Source: Cylindrotheca closterium (Eukaryota; Bacillariophyta; Bacillariophyceae; Bacillariales; Bacillariaceae). Taken from it: 64,000 nt of DNA. The DNA lies in NCBI GenBank assembly GCA_933822405.4, contig CAKOGP040001725.1, forward strand, positions 62,001 to 126,000, in the 5' to 3' direction. Positions 19,216 through 29,677 of the stretch are shown piece by piece. The notes under the pieces were generated by a model that saw only the letters and a program-made list of their open reading frames with translations, searched no databases and was not told the origin of the DNA. Positions within the stretch are counted from its first letter, which is position 1. Each line of letters opens with the position of its first letter. The position numbers were made by a program, and so were the translations under genes.

Positions 19216-22200
19216 ATGCACGGACTAGTATTTGAAATCTTTGAAGACTGGGTCATTGAATTACACGGCCTCGAGGCTTGGCATTCGATCAAGAAGAAGG
19301 CCGACTGTGATATCAAGGATAAGTCGTTTGTCACAAGAACATTCTATAACTACGATATTTGGATCGAGCTCGTGACAGCAACATCGGAGGAGCTTTCCAT
19401 GTCCTTCGACGATGTCCTTGAATCCTATGGCAAATACAGCATCAGGTATCACTTCTCTCATGGGCACGAAGCCCTTTTAAGATGCCAAGGTTCGACTCTA
19501 CGACAGTGGCTATCCAATCTAAATGCAATGCACGATCACGTACAAAGGAGTTTTCCGGGAGAGAACTTTTGTGCGCCAGTTTTTTGGTGTGAAGACTGTG
19601 ACACTGTTGAAGGATCTATCTTGCTCCATTACTTCAGTCTACGAGGTTGCCTATTGGTTCCTTGGGTGGTCGGAATTGTAGAAGAATGTAAGTCTACGGC
19701 CGTTTCGGTTGAATACTACTGTCGTGGTGCAACAGTGCATTATGTTGCTAACCTTATGCTTCTACTCTTTTGGAATAATAGTGGCCTCCTTTCACTTCGA
19801 AGTCGATGTGAAAATGAATCTGCTCGCCAAGCAAGATGGATATGCTTCAAAATTTACCACTTGGAGAATAACAGCGGCGGATGAGACCCAAATGTGGAAG
19901 CTTTCTCCCAAAGCTGCTGTACTGAACGACGGCGACGACGACGAAGTCGTTGACTTTAGCGAAGTCAAACTGCCAAGCAAGTGTCCCTTCTCTGGCAAAA
20001 ATCTGCAAAAAGATGCCGACGGCATTGATAACATGTGCCCACATGGCAAGAAAGAGCTGGAACGAACGACGACCGAGACAACCGCGACAACCGCGACAAC
20101 TGCTTCCATGTCCACCGCCGTATCAACACTCACAGAAGTCAAAGAGACGACTGTTCGACCTGGTCTCTCCTTGGAAAAGATGCAGGCGGTCTTTCCCTTC
20201 CACGTCATCGTTGACAAAGAATTCAAGATTGTCCAAGTGGGTGAGAAGCTCCCGGTGCTTTTGAAAGCCACCAACTCGCATGATCTTGTGGGAGTTCATA
20301 TTAAAGACGTGCTCAAGATCACAAAGCCGGTTCTCGGTACCTCCTGGAATTGGAGCTCCTTGAATAAGCTTTCGGACCAAAATTTCTTCCTCGCACCTGC
20401 TATCGACGACGCGAGTACAGGTAATCGAGCAACACACATTACAGCGGATGGGCAGCAAAGGTTCGGAATGGGGGGAGGTGCCGTCAAATTCAAGGCTTCT
20501 ATCGTGGACTTGGACGGGGATTTGGCCATGTTTACGCTCAGTCCTGAAGCCCGAAACGTGGAAGATCTTAACCACATGGGTCTAGATTTTTCCGATTTGC
20601 CGCTTCATAGTTGCCAACGAGATGCCGTTTTCCTCGGTGAATACATTCGACAAGAAGCTGACAAAGCACACGGATTGGATAAGCTGAGCCGAACGCTCGG
20701 ATCCGAACAGGTAAGTCATATTCTTTAACGAATATTTTGTCGATTCTCAATGTATTGGGCCGAGACTTACATTGTATCTTCTACTTTTAGGCTCTTTCCA
20801 ACACGCTCCTGTACAACATTCTTCCAAAACAAGTCGCGGATGACTTGAGAAAAGGAAAGACTATCGAACCCAAGTTCCACGAGAATGTCACTCTGTTCTT
20901 TTCTGATATCGTTGGATTCACCGACCTTTGCGGCCAGGTCGAACCTTGGGACATTATCGATATGATGAATCAATTGTATTCTGTCATGGATTTCTTGGCT
21001 GCCAAGTTTAAGCTTTACAAGGTCGAGACTGTTGGTGACGCATACATGTGAGTATCCGAAACGACCATCCTATCTATCAAACGTTGTCTAGTGCTTGGAC
21101 TCACATTAATTGCTTTAACTATTATAGGTGCTGCTCTGGGCTTCCTGAACCCGATCAATACCATGCCGAGAATGTTGCCAACTTTGCTTTGGCAGTCTTG
21201 GAATGCGTCAAGCATATCAAGTCTCCGGTCACCGGCGAGCCCATCAACCTTCGAATTGGAATCCACACTGGAAGCTGTACTTCTGGTGTGGTGGGAACCT
21301 TGACGCCTCACTACTGTCTCTTTGGAGATATGGTCAACTTTACCAGTCGCCATGAGTCGACCGGTGCTGCAGGAAAGATCCATGCCTCGAGTTTTCTCTA
21401 CGGTCGACTCACGCACTTTTCACAATCCGACAACCAAGAATTCCGCTTCAAGGCAAGAGGTCTTGTCGACATGAAGGGAAAGGGAGAACACTACACCTAC
21501 TGGCTCGAAAGCGGTACCGAACATAATGAATATGCAAATCCCACTGCTCTCGAAGATCTGTCGGAAGAAGTCGAAGCAATGATCTCATCCGAGAAATGGA
21601 AGATGCGAAAGTATTTCAAAAATGGAGGCATTCTGAGAGTGAAGCAACCTGTAGCTTCAGATAACACTGCAACCAAAGCTGAATCTCGAAGGTCCAGTGG
21701 CATCTCTGCAAAAGGAGCGGGTGCTCTTCAAAGGGACAGTGAAATAATGGAGGCTATCAAAGAAGATGATATTCAAACTTACTCCGAGATGGACTTCGAA
21801 GAGGATGCCATCGATTCTTTTGGCAAGAGCTGGGAGAATCTTCAATGGGGTGAATGCTCCAAGAATGCCTTGCAAGGAAAGATCTTTGATATTCTATTGA
21901 AGGTATTGCAACAGTGTATTGGCAAGGGTGGCGCACGACTCAACGTGATCAATGGTCAACTTGAGAAGTATGTCAAGACGATCGCAGATCTCTACAGTGA
22001 AGCGAATGCATTCCACAGCTTTAAGCTTGCCGCTGAAGTCGTCCTTCGCGCAAACTTCATCTGGGACACTTGGGCTACTGATGTGAGCAAAGATCCATGG
22101 GATCACTTCATGCTTTTGTTTGCAGCTTTGATCCATGGCGTACAACATACCGGTATTGACAATTCTCGTCTTGAAGCTGAGAACGATGTCATTGTTGCAA

Positions 22201-24338
22201 TATACCGTAAGAAACGAGCCTATCAACAGAGGAGCTCTTTCGATTGTGCTTTTGAAAGGCTCGATGAAGACTTCGAGGAGCTTTGCGAAGAGATTATCTT
22301 TGGATGCCCCAACTTTCGAGCTTCCGTCAAGAAGTTGGTGGTGAACTTTACAGACTTGGAAAATGAGGAAATGCTTCGTGCGATGGTTGAGAACTTCGAG
22401 AAGATCTTGGCCAAGACTTCCAAAACTCAGCGCGCATTGAAGGAGCAACGCGAAGCTAAGGTTGGCTTGGTTCTTGCAATGTCTACTATTGGTCACTATG
22501 CCCAATCGTATGACAATTTCTTAAAGTGGAACCACCTCAACTTCCAAGAACATCTCAAGGCTCATCGTTCTGGTCGCTCTGAAGATCCACGCGACAGTTG
22601 GTACTACGAGCAGAATATGTTCTTTTCGGACGCTCTCGTACCACTTGTGAATCAGATTGGGAGGGCCTTACCGAAGGCAACTTGTCTTGGAGACTGTGTG
22701 CTGCGCAACATTGAGCAATGGCGAAGCAACGGACGAGATAGACTCGCCGCAAGTCTTGTCTCAACTGCGACTGTGGAAGATGATCGAGGAGAGAAGATTT
22801 CATTGGACCGAATGGGAGCACTCGTTGCCGCCAATGTTGAATTGCTGGAAGATCTTTTGAAGGACATCGTGACTTATCCTGCCGATAACGGATATGAAGA
22901 CAATGCCATTGCCGATTTTACGCCAACTCCTGATCTTCCATCACATGTTCGAACTGAACTCCGACATTTTGTCATTATGATTGCTTCTGGCTATGAATCG
23001 AATGACTTCCACAACTTCCAACACGCCAGCCACGTTGCTCATCTCGCCAACCTTCTCCTGAATGGGATCAATGGCGTCGACGGCAGCAAAGATGGATCTG
23101 GAATCGCATCCGACCCACTTGCTCGTTTCGCAATTGTTCTTTCTGCTTTGGTGCACGATATTGGACACACTGGTGTTCCAAATGGACAGGTAGCCATTGA
23201 AAATCCACGACTGGCAGAGAAGTACTCGAACAAGAGCATCGCGGAGCAGAACTCGATCGATATTGCTTGGAACATTTTGAATTCAGAATCCTTTGAACAC
23301 CTCCAAAACTACATTTTTGAGGATGCTGGGGAACGCGAGCGCCTCCACAAACTTCTTGCCAACTGTGTCATGGCCACTGATATCTTTGACAAGGATCTCC
23401 GCTCCATTCGCAAGGCCCAATGGGACAAGGCCTACTCTCATAAGAAGTCATTTGATTCTGACGAAGAAGAAGAGAACCTGAAGACAACCATTGTGATTGA
23501 TCACATCATGCAAGCAGCCGATATTGCTCACACCATGCAAGATTGGGAGCTCTATCGCGAATGGAACGAGCATCTGTTCTTGGAAATGTACCAAGCTTTT
23601 TTGGACGGTCGTTCTCAGACGGATCCATCTTCAGGATGGTACGGTGGCGAGCTTTGGTTCTTTGATAACTGGGTCGTCCCTCTTGCCACAAACCTCAAGG
23701 CTTGCGGTGTCTTGGACATCGTGAGCGAGCAACTTGTCAAGCAAGCCAAAAGCAACCGTGACCGGTGGGAAACGCATGGGAAGGAGATCTGCGAAGCCAT
23801 GTTCATATCCGCTACAGCCAAGGTGAACTCCCGTAGTGCGCATCATGCAAGATCAACTACTCCCATGCACCCGACCGAGTCTGAAATTCTGATGACCTCC
23901 AAGATGGTGACAGAGGTGGAAGGCTTGGCCAAGGTTGTCAAAAGATACGAACGCAAGATGCAATCTGCCTGTGGGAATCTCATTGCTGTCGCCTACAAAG
24001 GCCGTCCAGGTGGAAAGGAACTTCGCAAGAAGTCCTGGGGTGACATTCACAACCACTTCAAACAGCAAGAATGGTACAAAATGTATAATGCGGATGATGA
24101 TGAGCCTAGCAGTGCTGATGGGAGTCTGCCAGCACCAACCGTAAACATTGGCAAACTTGGTTCCTTACACCTTCGTGGGCGCAGGATCGGTCGAGTCAGC
24201 ATTGTTAGCAATCATGATGACGACTTCAGCATGGGTGACGACGTTTCGTCCATTGGCGGCAGCTTTGCCTCTGGCTTGCCCAACCAACTCTTGAATGCCG
24301 AGAAAATCATCACTTCCTCAGCTGATGGACTGAACTAG
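19216..24338 (+). CDS. H-NOX guanylate cyclase - phosphodiesterase fusion, copy 2, 1622 aa
   Basis: Exons are 19216-19687, 19782-20710, 20791-21047 and 21128-24338, all phase-consistent. Architecture matches copy 1: H-NOX with His106 and YFSLR, HNOBA, class III cyclase (FFSDIVGFT, KVETVGDAYM, YCLFGD), a first PDEase_I with the metal Asp replaced (LIHGVQHTGIDN), and a second with FHNFQHASHV and VHDIGHTGVPN. Introns 1 and 3 share position with copy 1. The intron 20711-20790, inside the cyclase N-terminal helix region, is absent from copy 1. The H-NOX-HNOBA linker has a Thr-rich run encoded by a short repeat (about 20070-20105). The tail differs most from copy 1, as does the PDE1-PDE2 linker, which is shorter here. 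It probably works as a homodimer or as a heterodimer with copy 1. Confidence 0.95.
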
Positions 24339-24802
24339 GGAAATGGGAAATAATAACGGGAAATTAGAAAGGGAAGTATTAGATAAACAATTGTACTCAA
24401 TAATCATACACGTTTTTAGAAGAAAAACTGATCCAGCTTGAAGCTTTCGCTACAGTATCCATTTGCCTTTTATATAGATTTTTTGGTTTGATGCTTTTCT
24501 AGACCATTATTCCGCGGTTTAAAAAATCTCCTCTGCCGTCTGCATGGCGGCAGTTTCGAGCTCCGCTCCGCCCCACGAGGTCGAATTCGGCATGCACGTG
24601 ATGATCACAACCTCTCGGTTACGACAGATCTGTGACATTTAGGACATAGAAATACCAAGAGATTGGGTCGAATTTTGTCGCAAAGTCTCCCAGTTTGAAA
24701 CTAACGTTTTACTGACGACCGCACATCATCAGTCTCAGGCGCATCTCATATCTTGAGTACAATACGCTATTGTAGTAGTATTCAAGCCAAATTCATATCC
24801 GC
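24339..24802. other. Intergenic, promoter of the trans-sulfuration gene
   Basis: No ORF or RNA gene is seen. It contains a 24535-24600 stretch of higher GC. Confidence 0.5.
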
Positions 24803-26089
24803 ATGATGTTGGTCCGTAATATTGCCACACGCCTTCCCAAGAGCTCAAGAAGAGTTGCATTTGCTGCTTCTCCTACCGCCCGTTCGTTCTCTTCCAAGCC
24901 AGAAGAGAATCCACTGGACAAACCTTTCATAGACAATGTTTCCATGGATACAGACATTGTTCACGGTGGAGTCACGCCTTGTAAGAAGACTGGAGCCATC
25001 TTGACTCCTGTCTACCTCAGTACAACCTTCGTCCAAGAATCTGTCGACAAATATTTGGATAGTGGCTTTTCGTATAGTCGTACCAACAATCCTACTGTCA
25101 AAATGTTGGAAGAAAAAGTGGCCAAGATTGAAAATGGTTACGACAGTATCGTTGTGGGAACGGGCATGTCAGCTACTGCGTCTTGTATCAATGCCTTCAT
25201 GAAGACTGGTGATCACTGTGTCATTACCAACTGTAGTTATGGTGGAACCAACCGTATCTGTCGGGAACAGTTTGAACCCTTTGGAATGGAATTTTCCTTT
25301 GTCGACTTTACGGATCCCCAAACTGTGGAAGACGCCATCAAGCCAAACACCAAACTCATCTTTAGCGAAACTCCAACGAATCCTACTCTGACCTTGGCTG
25401 ATTTGGATGCCATTTCGGCCATTGCCAAGAAGCATGGAGTCTTGCATGTGTGTGATTCCACCTTTGCTACTCCTTATATTACCCGTCCTTTGGATCATGG
25501 TGCTGATTTGACCATTCAATCTCTCACCAAGTATTATGATGGTCTCAACATTGGTACCGGTGGTGCCTTGATTGCCAAGACTCCCGAACTCTATGAGCGC
25601 ATCAAGCTTGTTCAAAATATGCACGGCAACATTATGAGTCCAATGACTGCGTATTTGATCTTGCAAACCATGAAGACCATGGGACTCCGCATTCGTCAAC
25701 AGTCGGCATCGGCCATGAAGATTGCCACCTTTTTGGAAAATCACCCCAAGGTCACCAAGTGTGTCTATCCCGGCTTGGACTCCTTCCCCCAAAAGGAATT
25801 GGCCGACCGCCAACATCGAAACGGTTTGCACGGCGGCATGTTGTGGTTTGATGTCAAGGGAGACCCAATCAAGTTGATGGACACTATCAAGCGTCCATGG
25901 ACACTTTGTGAAAACTTGGGTGCCACCGAATCCATCATCACGGCGTGTGCCGTCATGACGCATGCCAACATGCTCAAGGAAGATCGCCTGAAGGTTGGTA
26001 TTGTGGATGGATTCATTCGTATTTCGGTGGGTATCGAAGATCCGGATGACTTGATTCGGTCTTTGGATGATGCTTTGAATGGACTGTAA
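24803..26089 (+). CDS. Cys/Met metabolism PLP enzyme (cystathionine gamma-synthase/lyase type), 428 aa
   Basis: A single-exon trans-sulfuration family enzyme. The PLP lysine is Lys243 in QSLTKYYDG. Other family marks are the FxYSRxxNPT segment (GFSYSRTNNPTVKMLEE), the SGMSA-like GTGMSATAS loop, the Tyr/Gly cofactor loop NCSYGGTNR, CDSTFATPY before the lysine, and the C-terminal FIRISVGIEDPDDLI. It acts on homoserine esters, cystathionine or methionine; the sequence alone does not settle which. The first 32 residues are Arg/Ser/Ala-rich without acids (LVRNIATRLPKSSRRVAFAA), typical of a mitochondrial presequence. The usual His after KYYDG is Leu here. The start could be either of the two adjacent ATGs. 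Confidence 0.93.
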   Translation: MMLVRNIATRLPKSSRRVAFAASPTARSFSSKPEENPLDKPFIDNVSMDTDIVHGGVTPCKKTGAILTPVYLSTTFVQESVDKYLDSGFSYSRTNNPTVKMLEEKVAKIENGYDSIVVGTGMSATASCINAFMKTGDHCVITNCSYGGTNRICREQFEPFGMEFSFVDFTDPQTVEDAIKPNTKLIFSETPTNPTLTLADLDAISAIAKKHGVLHVCDSTFATPYITRPLDHGADLTIQSLTKYYDGLNIGTGGALIAKTPELYERIKLVQNMHGNIMSPMTAYLILQTMKTMGLRIRQQSASAMKIATFLENHPKVTKCVYPGLDSFPQKELADRQHRNGLHGGMLWFDVKGDPIKLMDTIKRPWTLCENLGATESIITACAVMTHANMLKEDRLKVGIVDGFIRISVGIEDPDDLIRSLDDALNGL

Positions 26090-26711
26090 AAGTCTATCTG
26101 TAACTCTCTTTCTTTTGAAAGGGAATCATGTTGATGATGGGCAGGTGGTGTATGGAAAATATAGCATGAGTGACTTTACTTGGTTAAGCTATTATGGAAC
26201 CGAGTATCGGCTAAAAAAATCTCGAAAGAGTAACAATGAATGAGATATGCGATGGTATCTTTCGGCAATATAGTGGCAACAAACGAACGATGTATCTGTT
26301 GCCTCTGCTGAGAATTGTTGAACACGAAACTTTAAAAATAACAGAAAAAGGAATTTTGTAGCCGAAAAAAAAAAGTTGACATTTTGCCATGCTGATAGCA
26401 TTATAGTAGTTGTAGTTGCTTCACTACTGTAGATTGACGTTGAAGGGATCATGCATCAATATGTCTTCAGGTACCGGTAGTATGTTTTATATTATCAGCA
26501 AGATTTAAATTTTTCTGGGGGTAGGGGATGGTGGGGGATTTTGCTGGGGGTAGGGGGGGTGGAACCAAGAATAAAGTCGAACCCCCAGTTGAGTTCCAAC
26601 TGGAGGCCTCAAGAAGGGTCTGTCCGAAGCCCCGTTAGGAAAATCTTCGAAACTTCAAAACGATTATCTTCAGGCGAAGGTAGTTGTGACAGAAGTGCCA
26701 TCACAAAATAG
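26090..26711. other. Intergenic with a G-rich block
   Basis: Spacer between two plus-strand genes. It holds a TACCGGTA at 26472-26479, a G-run cluster at 26517-26562 and a small perfect hairpin (CCAGTTG / CAACTGG) at 26585-26603. Confidence 0.6.
26517..26562 (+). promoter_or_regulatory. G-run cluster, potential G-quadruplex
   Basis: Five runs of four or more G (GGGGG, GGGG, GGGGG, GGGGG, GGGGGGG) are separated by loops of 2-8 nt. This satisfies the usual G-quadruplex pattern on the plus strand. It lies about 185 bp before the ATG at 26745, so it could be in the promoter or 5' UTR. A regulatory role is inference. Confidence 0.6.
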
Positions 26712-26744
26712 TTGCGTCTGGTCATTCCAAAGGTGCAATCTACA

Positions 26745-29276
26745 ATGGCGAAACAAACACTATACTCAACAAGGACCCTTTCGCAGTCCCTATTGCTATG
26801 TCTTTTGGCAGTTGGCTTGCAAGTAGTCGAGATTCAGGCTTGGACAGTTGGACAATTCTCCACCACAAAGCCTTCTTTGACAAAGCAATCGTCAGGAATT
26901 GGCAGCCTTTCTTCGTTGAAGCCACCCAGTACTATCAAATCATGGAGACCAGATTCCTCATACCACCGACGCTCGGCACTCTTTGAAAGCACTGATGATA
27001 CCACGGAAGTTTCAGAATCTGAAAACTTGAAACGGTCTGCCAAACGGATACGATTGGAAGCCGAAGAAATGGAAATGAAGCTAATTCAAGAGAAACTGGA
27101 GGGCCTATCCAAGAAGCTGGACAAACTCGACAAAAAGATTGCAAAGTCGGAACCAGCCGAAAAGGAAAAGAACCTAAAACTGCTAGAAGAAAAGCTAGTT
27201 TTGACTCGACAAATTCAAATGTTGGAATATCGGTTGAACCCAGATGAAAAGAACGATCCGATGAAAAAAACCATGGTCCAAACGAAACCCATGACGTCTC
27301 AAGACGAAAAAATTGAAACCAAGAATGATGAAATGGTCACCATGCGTGTGAACTTGGACAACAATTCCATCCAATTTGTTTCTGTCGATAATAACAAGAC
27401 CGAGACGATCGTCTCAGATTTTAACCAAGACAACATGACCGACGAAGAAATGATTGAAAAGTTTACCACCCAGGACGTTGAAAATATAGTTTTCTCAGTT
27501 GGGGATGAAGGATTCGATATGGGATCCATGTTTAACTTTACGGAGGAGCGGGATTGTATATGGCAATCCAACGAGACAGAATATGTCGGGCCACTTTCTC
27601 AGGATGATTTGCGAATCATTGACGAGTTAGAAGAAAACTGGCAAGCTGTCTTGGATCTTAAAAAAGCGACCAGGAACAAAAAGTCTCCATTTGAGATAGC
27701 CATTAAATTTGGAGATGATGACAAGGATGAAGCAAGTGAGACGAAGGAGGAAGTAGACATGGAGGTTGCTCGGACCATGCAATTTGCCAAAACCACCTTT
27801 GTCGAGGCCCGGGCCGGGAATATCTCGAAATCTGAGCTTGACATCATTCGTGGCTTTAGTAAAGCAGTCAACTTTTGTCAGACCAATCTACCCTTCTTGG
27901 TTGAAGTTGCCATGAATTTGTTGGAAGGGTACAAGGTGAATGAAGAGGATCCATTGTACATGGAACGTTTCAATCTCTTCGCCGAAGCCTACGATTCCAG
28001 CCTCTTTTCGCTCCAACGAAATCGACAAGAAGAAGGAATCCAGAAGGTATTTTGCGAAGAGGTCTTAGATCCCAATCCCAAGCTATTTTCAAGGACCGCC
28101 AAACCGCGACAGGTTGGGTCAGCTTTTTTGTTCGATGGAAAAGTGGTCGAGAGAGATGGCGACAAAGTGATAAGTGGATTGAAGGAAGCATTGGAGCAGT
28201 CTTCTCTGAAGGACAAGATCAATATTTTTTATCTTCGGGATCCTTCACCCCAAATTGAATTGGATGAAGTGCAACAGGCGGATTATATTCAAAACAATGG
28301 GGGAGAAGACGACATTGGTAGAGCTTTGGAATTGGTGAATGGATTTGAGCCTCCTGCCTTGCTCATTACTGGAAAGAACTTGGATTCAGACAAGCCCATC
28401 GATACTCGGTTGGGAATTACAACCTTTGCCTTCTTGGACCTCGTCACAACCATTGGAACCTTCTACTACCCAGACGCACAGCCCAACTACGTTCAAGAAT
28501 TTGTCACAGGAATCCAAAGTCCGGTTCTGCTCTATCTATTGGGAACCTTTGCACTACAGCATGTCATTCAACTCTTGTTGGCGCTAAAGGGAGGCTTCAA
28601 GATTTCACCGCTCCCCACACTCATTCCAGGTTTGTGGGGAATTCCTTTGGTCGGCAGCGCCGTATTCATCAATTCTCCTCCAAAGAACAAAAACGACATG
28701 TTTGATTTTGGATTCCTTGCACCATTCGTTGGATTCTTAATCAGCTATGGATTCATTGTCTTGGGACTCGAATCGACCATGCAAGTGACCAATGCCGCAG
28801 ATTTTGCCCAAATGCCACACTTTGAATTGGAAACTTTGAAACAAAGCTTCTTGACGTCGGCCACCATCGAAAGTCTCATGGGCACCAATACGCTGCTCTC
28901 CTTGGGCGACGGAGCGTCCTCGTCAGTACCATTGGATCCCATGGTCATTGCTGGTTATCTTGGTTTGATGATTAATGCTATTCAAATGTTTCCAAGCATG
29001 GTGGATACCAATGGCGGTCGTGCTGCTAGTGCTGCCTTGGGCCGCTTCTCCATTGGATATGGTGGTCTGGCCGCCTTGAGCATCTTCTTCTTGTTGGTAC
29101 AATCCTACAGAGGTGGATCCCCAACCCTAGACTTTGTGGCACTGCTGTATACATTCCGCTTCTTTTTTAGCCCTGAAATGCCATGCCAGAACGATGTTGA
29201 CAATGCCTCCTCCGCACGTCTAGTGGCACTGGGAATCTCCCTTTTACTTGTTTTTCTGACTCTGTCACCAGCCTGA
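26745..29276 (+). CDS. EGY-like site-2 protease homolog lacking HExxH, 843 aa
   Basis: The start is taken at MAKQTLYST; the frame extends 11 codons upstream without ATG. A signal-like segment (LLLCLLAVGLQVVEIQAW) precedes a Ser/Thr-rich region, consistent with plastid targeting. Residues about 100-220 are Lys/Glu coiled coil, followed by an acidic soluble domain and, from about 560, several membrane spans. The membrane part matches the EGY1/2/3 family of plastid M50 proteases: the spacing of PLPTLIPGLWGIPLVGS, a DFGFLAPFVGFLISYGF segment and DPMVIAGYLGLMINAIQMFP then VDTNGGR. The zinc motif HExxH is missing: its place reads LQHVIQLL (about residue 604). As in plant EGY3, this would be a pseudoprotease. 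Only the Asp of the DxxGGR half-site is kept. Confidence 0.8.
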   Translation: MAKQTLYSTRTLSQSLLLCLLAVGLQVVEIQAWTVGQFSTTKPSLTKQSSGIGSLSSLKPPSTIKSWRPDSSYHRRSALFESTDDTTEVSESENLKRSAKRIRLEAEEMEMKLIQEKLEGLSKKLDKLDKKIAKSEPAEKEKNLKLLEEKLVLTRQIQMLEYRLNPDEKNDPMKKTMVQTKPMTSQDEKIETKNDEMVTMRVNLDNNSIQFVSVDNNKTETIVSDFNQDNMTDEEMIEKFTTQDVENIVFSVGDEGFDMGSMFNFTEERDCIWQSNETEYVGPLSQDDLRIIDELEENWQAVLDLKKATRNKKSPFEIAIKFGDDDKDEASETKEEVDMEVARTMQFAKTTFVEARAGNISKSELDIIRGFSKAVNFCQTNLPFLVEVAMNLLEGYKVNEEDPLYMERFNLFAEAYDSSLFSLQRNRQEEGIQKVFCEEVLDPNPKLFSRTAKPRQVGSAFLFDGKVVERDGDKVISGLKEALEQSSLKDKINIFYLRDPSPQIELDEVQQADYIQNNGGEDDIGRALELVNGFEPPALLITGKNLDSDKPIDTRLGITTFAFLDLVTTIGTFYYPDAQPNYVQEFVTGIQSPVLLYLLGTFALQHVIQLLLALKGGFKISPLPTLIPGLWGIPLVGSAVFINSPPKNKNDMFDFGFLAPFVGFLISYGFIVLGLESTMQVTNAADFAQMPHFELETLKQSFLTSATIESLMGTNTLLSLGDGASSSVPLDPMVIAGYLGLMINAIQMFPSMVDTNGGRAASAALGRFSIGYGGLAALSIFFLLVQSYRGGSPTLDFVALLYTFRFFFSPEMPCQNDVDNASSARLVALGISLLLVFLTLSPA

Positions 29277-29677
29277 ATCTACTGCTACACAGCAAAAAAA
29301 GGTCAGCACTATAATAAATACCGCGATCTTATTAGAAATTAAACTACTGTAGAATGATGTGTCTCGTAGTGAAGGTAGAATGTGGACTTCGCTGCAGCTG
29401 GGCTGCTATTGCTCCTTTCGTACGGTAGGTGTTGAGAGACGCGAGCGCGCGGTATAATATTATTGATGATTTTCATAGCACAGTTTTTCTTATACCGTAT
29501 TCCGTTTCAACTGTACATAAACAGCAGCGAGGAATCTGTCAATAATACTGTACAGCATCACATTCCCATCGTTCAACCTGAACAGACTGAACGAATTGAT
29601 GAATTGGTGATTCATAAAGAGCCACTTAATTAAAAGGAAGTATCAGGCGGTTGCCTTCAGCGCTATATCACTTTACC
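29277..29677. other. Intergenic, no gene seen
   Basis: AT-rich spacer between two plus-strand genes. It carries a CTACTGTAG palindrome at about 29344-29352. Confidence 0.5.

Noticed and set aside
25169..25963. 264-aa minus-strand ORF opposite the trans-sulfuration enzyme
   Set aside because: Antisense of a well-conserved PLP enzyme; no own start context or domain.
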